7,849 nt of DNA from an uncultured Panacagrimonas sp. (GTDB lineage: Bacteria > Pseudomonadota > Gammaproteobacteria > Nevskiales > Nevskiaceae): assembly GCA_946481265.1 (NCBI GenBank), contig CAMLNE010000205.1, positions 1 through 7,849 on the forward strand, in the 5' to 3' direction. Below are positions 1 through 5,417 of this stretch, in pieces. The notes beneath the pieces are model-generated. The model was not told the DNA's origin. It made no database searches and worked only from the letters and a program-made list of their open reading frames with translations. Position 1 is the stretch's first letter; every line of letters starts with the position of its first letter. Made by a program: the position numbers and the translations under genes.

Positions 1-60
1 GGTCGCGCCTTGCCTGGCCGGATTTGTGGGGGCAACGCCGCGATCGAAATAGCGTAAACA

Positions 61-72
61 GGCCCTAGGGCC
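61..72. repeat. 12-bp perfect palindrome after the VOC gene
   Basis: GGCCCTAGGGCC is self-complementary and lies about a dozen bases beyond the VOC stop codon on the minus strand. It has no loop-forming spacer and no T-run, so it is a poor terminator. It could be a protein-binding site or chance in GC-rich DNA. Nothing else is recognisable in bases 1-84. Confidence 0.3.
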
Positions 73-84
73 CCCGCGAGCGGC

Positions 85-576
85 TCAGCTCCACGCGACC
101 GCCTGACCCTTGGCGTTCTCCCAGAGCTGGATCATGTTCCCGTCGTGGTCGTAGAACAGGAAGGAGCGGCCCAGGCTGGCGCACTTCCAGACGTACTCCG
201 TCTGCATGCGGTATCCGGCTGCCTTGATCTTCGCGAACCAGCCGTCGATGTCGTCCACGAGCAGGCCCAGTTCATGGAACCCGGTATGCCCGTAGCGAAG
301 GTTCTCTTCCGGCGTCTTCTGGATCTTCGGGGTTTCGCACTCCTGGAGTTCGATCAGCGCGCCCTCGGGGCTGCTGAGCAGTGCCATCCGGGAACGGGCC
401 CCTTTGACCTTGAAGATGTCGTCCAGGAGATCGGGATACATGATGGTGTCCGGGCCCGGCCCCGGACCGTCGGGAATCACCCTGTCGATCGCAAGCTCGA
501 AGCCGAGCACGTCGCGCCAGAGCCGGATGCCCTGGTCCAGGTCGCTGACGAAAACGGCCATGTGATGAAAGCGCAT
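85..576 (-). CDS. VOC-superfamily (glyoxalase / epimerase-like) metalloprotein
   Basis: This encodes a 163-residue protein with two tandem beta-alpha-beta-beta-beta modules, the vicinal-oxygen-chelate fold of glyoxalase I, methylmalonyl-CoA epimerase and extradiol dioxygenases. Module 1 opens at RFHHMAVFVSDLD (residues 2-14) and closes at ALIELQE (73-79). Module 2 opens at GFHELGLLVDDID (99-111) and closes at YDHDGNMIQLWE (142-153). The expected metal ligands are His5, Glu76, His101 and, at the fourth position, Gln150 where Glu is usual. Start choice: two in-frame ATGs lie at 582 and 576 on the minus strand. The GGGAGGG site sits about 7 nt from the inner ATG but only 1-2 nt from the outer one, so 576 is preferred. 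The gene diverges from the epoxide-hydrolase-like gene. Fold assignment is secure. The reaction (isomerase, epimerase, lyase or dioxygenase) is not readable; a role on an intermediate of the neighbouring pathway is inference. Confidence 0.85.
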   Translation of the reverse strand: MRFHHMAVFVSDLDQGIRLWRDVLGFELAIDRVIPDGPGPGPDTIMYPDLLDDIFKVKGARSRMALLSSPEGALIELQECETPKIQKTPEENLRYGHTGFHELGLLVDDIDGWFAKIKAAGYRMQTEYVWKCASLGRSFLFYDHDGNMIQLWENAKGQAVAWS

Positions 577-750
577 GTGCATTCCCTCCCTTGGCAGGCG
601 GCGGAACTGAAACCGGCGGCTTCATGAGCGCCGGTCGGAAGCACGGATAACACGCGCGGTCGGCACCTGGAACGAGGGGCCCGCACCCGGAGCGCGCAGC
701 AGCTCGAGCAAAGACATGGCCCGGTGCAATGTGGCTGGCGCCGATGCGGC

Positions 751-779
751 TTTGCATGCGGGGCGCTTCCTGTTTCAAT
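751..779 (+). promoter_or_regulatory. Candidate sigma-70 promoter for the epoxide-hydrolase-like gene
   Basis: TTTGCA (751-756), a 17-nt spacer and TTCAAT (774-779) give 4/6 matches to each consensus hexamer. A TG one base upstream of the -10 (771-772) makes an extended -10. The start codon is about 50 nt beyond the predicted transcription start. This is pattern matching only, in a GC-rich genome where such matches are weak evidence. Confidence 0.3.
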
Positions 780-822
780 CCGGGTGCGCCGCAGCGCGCG
801 CTCGATCCGAGCCCACAACCAG

Positions 823-827
823 AGGAG
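823..827 (+). promoter_or_regulatory. Ribosome binding site of the epoxide-hydrolase-like gene
   Basis: AGGAG lies 7 nt before the ATG at 835 and decides between this start and open frame further upstream. Confidence 0.8.
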
Positions 828-834
828 AGTGTTC

Positions 835-1218
835 ATGAGCCAGAGTCCCGAAGCCGTCGTGCGTGGCTTCTTCGCCGAGATGGGCCGCAAGGGCTGCCTG
901 GTGTCCTCCGTGCAGAACTGGTGTGCCGATGACTGCCGCTGGGAGAACACCGGGCTGCCGACCGCGGAGAACAAGACCGCGATGCTGGCGATGATGCAGG
1001 GCTTCATCGATGGCTATGGGCTCGACCACATCGCCGTGGAATTCCCGTCCATCGCGGTCAACGGTGACAAGGTGCTGACCGAGCGCGTGGATCACCTCAA
1101 CAAGGCGGACGGCAGCACCGTGGCGTCACTCCCGCTGGCCGGCGTGCTGACCGTGCGCGACGGCAAGGTCGTGCGCTGGTCGGATTACTTCGACCCGCGT
1201 CCGTTCCTGCCGAGCTGA
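835..1218 (+). CDS. Limonene-1,2-epoxide hydrolase family protein (SnoaL/NTF2-like fold)
   Basis: This encodes a 127-residue protein, about the size of a single-domain cone-shaped alpha+beta hydrolase of the limonene-epoxide-hydrolase family. That family opens epoxides to diols with an Asp-Arg-Asp triad activating water. The triad is visible: LTERVDHL (81-88) gives Arg84 and Asp86, and WSDYFD (115-120) gives Asp117. They match the MTERVD and WRDYFD blocks I recall from the Rhodococcus enzyme. Asn38 in WENTGLP matches the water-binding Asn55, while Trp36 sits where that enzyme has Tyr53. The start is fixed by AGGAG 7 nt upstream of the ATG; an in-frame frame open from 724 lacks such a site. 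The gene converges on the Baeyer-Villiger monooxygenase gene. A cytoplasmic location is inferred from the absence of a signal peptide. A non-enzymatic or isomerase SnoaL-like role is possible, but the intact triad favours epoxide hydrolysis. Confidence 0.82.
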   Translation: MSQSPEAVVRGFFAEMGRKGCLVSSVQNWCADDCRWENTGLPTAENKTAMLAMMQGFIDGYGLDHIAVEFPSIAVNGDKVLTERVDHLNKADGSTVASLPLAGVLTVRDGKVVRWSDYFDPRPFLPS

Positions 1219-1229
1219 GGACACGCGAG

Positions 1230-1279
1230 CAGCGCCGGCGCGACGCGGAGCAGACGCCTTCGCGCGCGTCGCGGCGCTG
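1230..1279. terminator. Imperfect GC-rich hairpin just after the epoxide-hydrolase-like gene
   Basis: CAGCGCCG (1230-1237) pairs with 1272-1279 and CGACGCG (1241-1247) pairs with 1265-1271, leaving a 3-nt bulge and a 17-nt loop. It begins 12 nt after the stop codon at 1218. There is no U-tract, so if it terminates it does so as a hairpin-only or Rho-assisted site. Confidence 0.4.
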
Positions 1280-1330
1280 GAGCGCATCAATCCGCCGAGG
1301 AATCGCCACAGGACGCGGCAAGGGTCCGAC

Positions 1331-1352
1331 GGCGGTGCGAAGCCGCACCGCC
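1331..1352. terminator. Perfect 9-bp-stem hairpin, convergent region
   Basis: GGCGGTGCG (1331-1339), a 4-nt loop AAGC and the exact complement CGCACCGCC (1344-1352). A very stable stem-loop on either strand, without a T-run. Probably part of bidirectional termination or mRNA 3'-end protection. Confidence 0.4.
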
Positions 1353-1444
1353 AGCGGCCACTGCCTGGCGGCGGATCATCCGCAATGCGGTCATCGGTCC
1401 GTGGAAGTGGCGTGATGCGGGCGGACATGCGGCCCTGATCGCCG

Positions 1445-1491
1445 CGCGGATCGGTGGGCGCGTGCGCCTGACGCGCCCACCCCGATCCGCG
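1445..1491. terminator. 19-bp-stem hairpin immediately after the first monooxygenase gene
   Basis: Bases 1445-1463 pair with 1471-1479 (9 bp) and 1482-1491 (10 bp), with a 2-nt bulge at 1480-1481 and a 7-nt loop. It lies only 8 nt beyond the minus-strand stop codon at 1500-1502, the classic position of a terminator. It lacks a U-tract on both strands, so the call rests on stem strength and position. Confidence 0.55.
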
Positions 1492-1499
1492 AGCGCTCT

Positions 1500-3116
1500 T
1501 CAGGAGAGCGCGAACCCCCTGTAGCCGGCGGCCGCGACCTCGTCGCACAGCTGCCGGTAGGCGCCGACACCGCCGATGTACGGCGTGAAGATCTTCGGCT
1601 TGCCGGGCACGTTGGCGCCGCTGTACCAGGCGTCGCCGCGCGGCACCAGGGTCGCGTTGGCGACCTCGTTGACATGGGCGACCCACTGCTCCTGTCCTTC
1701 CGGCGTGGCGGCGATCGTCTTCAGGCCCTTCTTCTTCATGTGGCCCAGGCAGCCGGCGATCCACTCCACGTGCTGCTCGATCGACACCAGCACGTTGCTG
1801 AACACCGACGGGCTGCCCGGACCGGTCACGGTGAACAGGTTCGGGAAGCCGGCGATCATCAGGCCCATCATCGTCCTGGCGCCCTCGGCCCAGGAGTCCT
1901 GTAGGCGCACGCCATCGCGGCCGCGGATATCCATCGCCAGCAGCGCGCCGGTCATGGCGTCGTAGCCGGTGGCGAACACCAGGCAGTCGAGCGGCTCGAA
2001 GCCGTCGCGCAGCTGCACGCCGCCGGCGGTGACGCGCTCGATCGGGTTGGTGCGCAGATTGCGCAGCGTCACGTTGGGGCGGTTGAAGGTCTCGTAGTAG
2101 TCGGTGTCGATGCACATCCGCCGCGACCCGACATATTGCTCGGTCGGGATCAGCTGATCCGCCAGCGCCGGGTCCTTGATGCGGGCGCGCAGGCGTTGCT
2201 CGAGATAGTCCTGCACCGTGCGGTTGGAGTTCTCGTCGATCAGGGTGTCGCCGAAGGACACCATCATCGCGAACGGCAGGCCCTTGTCGTAGCAGTTGTC
2301 GTAGATGCGCCGACGCTCGGCGTCGGAGACGTCGAAGGCCGACGGCGCGAACAGGGGCGACGGGATTCCCACCGGGTGCGCGCGCGCCTGGGCGCGCAGG
2401 GCGTCGTAGCCGGCCCGCACGGTCTCGCGATCCGCATCGTCCAGCGGCCGGTTCTTCGCCGGCAGGGTGTAGCTCGGCGTGCGCTGGAACACGGTGAGGT
2501 GTGCGGCCTGCCGGGCGAGGATCGGGATCACCTGGATGCCGGACGATCCCGTGCCGATCACGCCGACGCGCTTGCCGCTGAAATCCACCGGCTGCTCGGG
2601 CCAGCGGGCCGTGTGGTAGACCTCGCCGCCGAAATCGGCGAGGCCCGGGATGTTCACGTCCTTGGGCACGGTCAGGCAGCCGGTGGCCATCACCACGAAG
2701 CGCGCGCGGCAGCTGCCGATGCGGTCCGCGGTGACCTTCCACAGGCCGGCCGTCTCGTCGTAATGCGCCTTGCGCACGCGCGCGTCGAAGTCGATGTCGC
2801 GGCGCAGGTCGTAGCGCTCCGCCACGTGCCTGGCGTACTTCAGGATGTCGGGCTGCGCGGAGTAGCGCTCCGGCCAGTCCCACTCCTTCTGCAGTTCCGG
2901 ATCGAACGAGTACGAGTACTGCATGCTCTCGACGTCGCAACGCAGTCCCGGATAGCGGTTCCAGTACCAGGTACCGCCGACGTCCGACCCCGCCTCGAGG
3001 ACGTGGGCCTTCAGGCCGAGACGCCGGCACTGGATGAGCATGTACATGCCGGCAAAGCCGGCGCCGACGATCAGGACGTCGTAATCGCTGTGCGGAACGG
3101 AAGCGGTGGGCTGCAT
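1500..3116 (-). CDS. Type I Baeyer-Villiger monooxygenase (FAD, NADPH), canonical
   Basis: This encodes a 538-residue flavoprotein expected to insert one oxygen atom next to a ketone, giving an ester or lactone. The FAD-binding GAGFAG is at 18-23, followed by GGTWYWNRYPG (47-57). Asp61 follows, equivalent to the Asp that pairs with the active-site Arg in phenylacetone monooxygenase. The Baeyer-Villiger fingerprint FxGxxxHxxxWP is exact at 162-173 with His168, and the NADP-binding GTGSSG is at 188-193. Arg332-Arg333 stand where Lys-Arg is usual; Arg333 is the expected peroxyflavin-stabilising Arg. The C-terminus keeps the family's NVPGKP and GYRGFALS blocks. The start at 3116 is set by AGGAGG 7 nt upstream; the frame stays open to 3317 without a comparable site. 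The gene converges on the epoxide-hydrolase-like gene and diverges from a second monooxygenase. Family confidence is high. The substrate is unknown; a cyclic terpenoid or alicyclic ketone is inference from context. Confidence 0.93.
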   Translation of the reverse strand: MQPTASVPHSDYDVLIVGAGFAGMYMLIQCRRLGLKAHVLEAGSDVGGTWYWNRYPGLRCDVESMQYSYSFDPELQKEWDWPERYSAQPDILKYARHVAERYDLRRDIDFDARVRKAHYDETAGLWKVTADRIGSCRARFVVMATGCLTVPKDVNIPGLADFGGEVYHTARWPEQPVDFSGKRVGVIGTGSSGIQVIPILARQAAHLTVFQRTPSYTLPAKNRPLDDADRETVRAGYDALRAQARAHPVGIPSPLFAPSAFDVSDAERRRIYDNCYDKGLPFAMMVSFGDTLIDENSNRTVQDYLEQRLRARIKDPALADQLIPTEQYVGSRRMCIDTDYYETFNRPNVTLRNLRTNPIERVTAGGVQLRDGFEPLDCLVFATGYDAMTGALLAMDIRGRDGVRLQDSWAEGARTMMGLMIAGFPNLFTVTGPGSPSVFSNVLVSIEQHVEWIAGCLGHMKKKGLKTIAATPEGQEQWVAHVNEVANATLVPRGDAWYSGANVPGKPKIFTPYIGGVGAYRQLCDEVAAAGYRGFALS

Positions 3117-3123
3117 GACGGAT

Positions 3124-3129
3124 CCTCCT
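3124..3129 (-). promoter_or_regulatory. Ribosome binding site of the first monooxygenase
   Basis: AGGAGG on the minus strand, 7 nt before the ATG at 3116. It is the best Shine-Dalgarno site in the window and excludes the 67-residue upstream extension of the frame. Confidence 0.85.
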
Positions 3130-3181
3130 GCGACCCAAGGGACGGTCGCTTGCAGATCCATTGGGCGCGCAGTCGGCATCG

Positions 3182-3209
3182 CCTCGCATTGACCTCGATC
3201 AATGCGAGG
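3182..3209. promoter_or_regulatory. Perfect 11-bp-arm palindrome, probable operator with FNR-like core
   Basis: CCTCGCATTGA and its exact reverse complement flank a 6-bp centre. The core reads TTGACCTCGATCAA, one mismatch from the FNR/Anr consensus TTGATNNNNATCAA. It ends 66 bp upstream of the minus-strand monooxygenase start, a usual place for an operator or activator site. A CRP/FNR-family regulator, a TetR-type dimer, or a 5' hairpin in a longer transcript are all possible. The exact symmetry is seen; the binder is inference. Confidence 0.55.
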
Positions 3210-3503
3210 GACGATCGGAAGCGCCGCGGTTATGGGGAAACGCACCTCGTCCGTCGGCGGAAACGGCGAGGGGGTGAATGGGGCCAGGGTGAGACGACGC
3301 ATCCGACTCGCGCTCACTGCACCTTCGGACCCGCTTAACTGCCGGTCCGGGCACCGTGCAGGTCAGATCGGTGCATGCGGCCGGCGTGATCGCAGTCCAG
3401 GGACACCGCTCCGGCGGGGCGGCAAGCGCCATGAATTGATGAGCAAAAGATGTAACCGGAACGCCCCAGGGAGCCGATCCGGGGAGGGCGCCAGAGGGGC
3501 TTT

Positions 3504-3547
3504 GGCTGTTGATCGGCAGAAGCGTTCGATGCTGTCGATCAGCGGCC
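3504..3547 (+). other. 16-bp stem-loop, fully paired only as plus-strand RNA
   Basis: Arms 3504-3519 and 3532-3547 pair over 16 positions with a 12-nt loop. Three pairs are G-U wobbles on the plus strand and would be A-C mismatches on the minus strand. No T-run follows. It lies about 60 bp upstream of the candidate promoter of the second monooxygenase, so it is not in that transcript's leader. It could be part of a small RNA, the end of an upstream transcript, or a diverged protein-binding palindrome. Confidence 0.4.
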
Positions 3548-3600
3548 CGCCGCGAGCAAAAACGACGATGCCCAGGGAGTGGTAAATCCGCTCAAAACCG

Positions 3601-3634
3601 TCAAATTGACAAAAATCGAACAACTTGATTAGAT
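3601..3634 (+). promoter_or_regulatory. Candidate promoter of the second monooxygenase
   Basis: A perfect -35 TTGACA (3606-3611), a 17-nt spacer and TTAGAT (3629-3634, 3/6 to consensus) with an extended -10 TG at 3626-3627. The sequence beginning TCAAATTGACA recurs at 6423 before the linalool-dehydratase-like gene (19 of 25 positions identical). The predicted start site near 3641 leaves a leader of about 120 nt. Confidence 0.5.
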
Positions 3635-3642
3635 GCCGTCGA

Positions 3643-3652
3643 GCAGCGCTGC
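3643..3652. promoter_or_regulatory. 10-bp perfect dyad near the predicted +1 (CAGYRCTG site 1)
   Basis: GCAGCGCTGC is self-complementary and lies at about +2 to +11 of the candidate promoter, where a repressor would block transcription. It shares the core CAGYRCTG with two sites downstream of the sister promoter at 6428. A role as a TetR-type half-site or operator is inference. Confidence 0.35.
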
Positions 3653-3752
3653 GGTCCGTCCGACGCTCGCGCGGATGTCAATGTGATCGAACTCCTGCCG
3701 ACCGGCGTATCGAGTCCCTGGGCTCGCTTGGATGGAACGGCAGACCCAAAAG

Positions 3753-3757
3753 AGGAG
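3753..3757 (+). promoter_or_regulatory. Ribosome binding site of the second monooxygenase
   Basis: AGGAG, 7 nt before the ATG at 3765. It rules out the in-frame ATG at 3732, which lacks such a site. Confidence 0.8.
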
Positions 3758-3764
3758 AAGCAGC

Positions 3765-5417
3765 ATGACGCAGCAAGTCGTGGCGGGGCACCAGCCGGAA
3801 TGGACGGATGTGCTCATCATCGGAGCCGGTTTCGGCGGCATGCGCATGCTCCAGGAATGCCGGGAGCTGGGCCTGCAGGCGACGATCCTCGAAGCCGGCA
3901 CGGATCTGGGCGGGACCTGGTACTGGAACCGCTATCCCGGCGCCCGTACGGACACGGAGAGCTGGGCGTATTGCTTCTACTTCTCGGAAAAGCTCAACCA
4001 GAACTACACCTTCAAGGAGCGCTACGCGACCTGGGACAGCTCGCTCGACTACCTCAACTATGCGGCGGACGCACTGGACATGCGCCGTCACATGCGGTTC
4101 GAGCGCCGCGTGACCTCGGCGGTCTACATCCCGTCCGAAAACGTCTGGGAAGCGCATACGGACAAGGGCGAGACCTACCGCTGCCGCTACCTGGTCAGTG
4201 CCAGCGGCGTGCTGTCCGTCGCCTACAAGCCGCCGTTCAGGAATTCGGAAGCCTTCAAGGGCGAGGTCTACCTGACAGCCAACTGGCCCAAGGAGCATGT
4301 CGATTTCGCGGGCAAGCGCGTGGCGGTCATCGGCACCGGCGCCAGCGGCGTGCAGGTCATCCCCATCGTGGCGCATGAGGCGGCTCAGGTAACGGTCTTC
4401 CAGCGCACTCCGAATTACGTCCTGCCGGCACGAAACCATCCGATCACGGACGCCAGGCAGCGGGAGATCCGGCGCAACTTTCACCAGATGGTCGCGCAGT
4501 GCCATAACCAGGTCTTCGCGTTCCCGATGACCGACTCGAAGGTTGCGCTCAAGGACGTTCCGCCCGAACAGCAGCAACGGGTGCTCGAATGGGGCTGGGA
4601 GATCGGCGGGTTCCAGTTCGCGTTCGAAACCTTCAGCGACATCCTGATCGATCGTGAGTCCAACGCCATCGTCGCGGAATTCGTGCGCCGGAAGATCCGC
4701 TCGATCGTCAAGGATCCGAAGACGGCGGAACGGCTCTGTCCGGACTATGCGTTGTTTGCCAAGCGTCCGCCGCTGGGACACTTCTATTTCGAGACATTCA
4801 ACCGGCCGAACGTGAGCCTGGTGGACATCAGCCAGGATCCCATCGAGGCCATGACCGCGACCGGTCTGAAAACCCGCCACCACGAATACGGCGATTTCGA
4901 GACCGTGGTCTACGCCACGGGTTTCGACGGCGGCACCGGGGCGCTGGTCAAGATCGACGTGCGCGGCATCGACAACCAGTCGATCGCGGAGAACTGGCGC
5001 AAGTCGCTTCAGACGCAGTTCGGCATCTGCATGAACGGCTTCCCGAACTTCTTCATGATCTCCGGTCCGCAGGCACCGTTTGCCAACACACCGATGATCG
5101 TGGATCGCGCCGTGACGTGGATCGGCGACTGCATTCGCCACCTCAACGCCACGGGCGCCGCGGTGGTCGAGGCGCGGCCGGAGGCCTGTGAGCGCTGGAC
5201 CCAGCATGTCCAGGAAACCATGAACATGACCGTTCTGGCCGATGGGGCCGGGGTGAATTCCTGGTTCCTGGGGAAGAACATCCCCGGCAAACTGACGGCG
5301 CCGCTCTTCTTCTTCGGTGGTGCGAACAACTACTTCCTGGAACTCAAGAAGGAGTCCGATGGCGGCTTCAAGGGTATGCAGTTCCGGCGAGCTTCGATCG
5401 ATGCCGCGGCCGCCTAA
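3765..5417 (+). CDS. Divergent Baeyer-Villiger-type flavin monooxygenase, fingerprint His replaced by Leu
   Basis: This encodes a 550-residue homologue of the divergent neighbour. The FAD motif GAGFGG is at 20-25, GGTWYWNRYPG at 49-59, Asp63 as the partner of the active-site Arg, and the NADP motif GTGASG at 190-195. Lys333-Arg334 is the usual coenzyme/peroxyflavin pair, followed by FETFNRPNV, and ATGFDGGTGAL is present. The Baeyer-Villiger fingerprint at 164-175 reads F-x-G-x-x-x-L-x-x-x-W-P: residue 170 is Leu (CTG, 4272-4274) where His is expected. The linker before it also lacks the usual Pro-Gly, and the C-terminus (LFFFGG, KKESDGGFKG) departs from the canonical GY-GF ending. The rest of the frame is intact and well spaced, so this looks like a functional enzyme of changed chemistry or an unusual subfamily, not a decaying copy. 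The substrate is unknown. It has its own promoter-like box and a good ribosome site. Confidence 0.9.
   Translation: MTQQVVAGHQPEWTDVLIIGAGFGGMRMLQECRELGLQATILEAGTDLGGTWYWNRYPGARTDTESWAYCFYFSEKLNQNYTFKERYATWDSSLDYLNYAADALDMRRHMRFERRVTSAVYIPSENVWEAHTDKGETYRCRYLVSASGVLSVAYKPPFRNSEAFKGEVYLTANWPKEHVDFAGKRVAVIGTGASGVQVIPIVAHEAAQVTVFQRTPNYVLPARNHPITDARQREIRRNFHQMVAQCHNQVFAFPMTDSKVALKDVPPEQQQRVLEWGWEIGGFQFAFETFSDILIDRESNAIVAEFVRRKIRSIVKDPKTAERLCPDYALFAKRPPLGHFYFETFNRPNVSLVDISQDPIEAMTATGLKTRHHEYGDFETVVYATGFDGGTGALVKIDVRGIDNQSIAENWRKSLQTQFGICMNGFPNFFMISGPQAPFANTPMIVDRAVTWIGDCIRHLNATGAAVVEARPEACERWTQHVQETMNMTVLADGAGVNSWFLGKNIPGKLTAPLFFFGGANNYFLELKKESDGGFKGMQFRRASIDAAAA

Larger units (their letters stand above)
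577..834. other. Divergent intergenic region between VOC and epoxide-hydrolase-like genes
   Basis: These 258 bp separate two divergent genes and should hold promoters for both. A candidate plus-strand promoter lies at 751-779. I see no convincing minus-strand promoter and no coding sequence with a credible start or family match. Confidence 0.6.
1219..1499. other. Convergent intergenic region, rich in hairpins
   Basis: This 281-bp, very GC-rich gap lies between the converging stop codons of the epoxide-hydrolase-like gene and the first monooxygenase. It has no credible gene. It holds three strong inverted repeats (1230-1279, 1331-1352, 1445-1491) and a small 6-bp-arm palindrome with a 1-nt centre at 1371-1383. 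Confidence 0.7.
3117..3764. other. Long divergent intergenic region between the two monooxygenases
   Basis: This is 648 bp without a convincing gene. It holds a perfect palindrome (3182-3209) upstream of the minus-strand monooxygenase, a long hairpin (3504-3547), and a promoter-like box (3601-3634) followed by a 10-bp dyad (3643-3652) upstream of the plus-strand monooxygenase. A small inverted repeat, GCACCG/CGGTGC, lies at 3351-3374. Short open frames here (for example 3202-3585 plus, 3363-3623 minus) resemble no family I know and lack good ribosome sites. Confidence 0.65.

Noticed and set aside
122..129. CAGAGCTG, and CAGAACTG at 914-921, as further operator dyads
   Set aside because: They share CAG-N2-CTG but their centres are not YR, so they are not self-complementary, and both lie inside genes.
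1126..3189. A 687-codon open frame on the minus strand
   Set aside because: It is a shifted frame of the canonical monooxygenase and also runs into the epoxide-hydrolase-like gene. It is Arg/Ala/Pro/Gly-rich with no recognisable domain.
3117..3317. N-terminal extension of the canonical monooxygenase by 67 residues
   Set aside because: The AGGAGG site points to 3116, the conserved FAD motif begins 18 residues later as usual, and the extension would run through the palindromic operator.
2136..3338. A 400-codon open frame on the plus strand
   Set aside because: Antisense to the canonical monooxygenase; composition typical of a GC-rich shadow frame.
3202..3623. Small open frames in the long intergenic region (plus 3202-3585, minus 3363-3623)
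   Set aside because: No convincing ribosome site, no family resemblance, Arg/Gly/Pro/Ser-rich translations; the region is better explained as regulatory.
3678..5207. A 509-codon open frame on the minus strand
   Set aside because: It lies opposite the second monooxygenase, whose motifs and ribosome site are clear. The translation has no family resemblance and arises from high GC at third positions.
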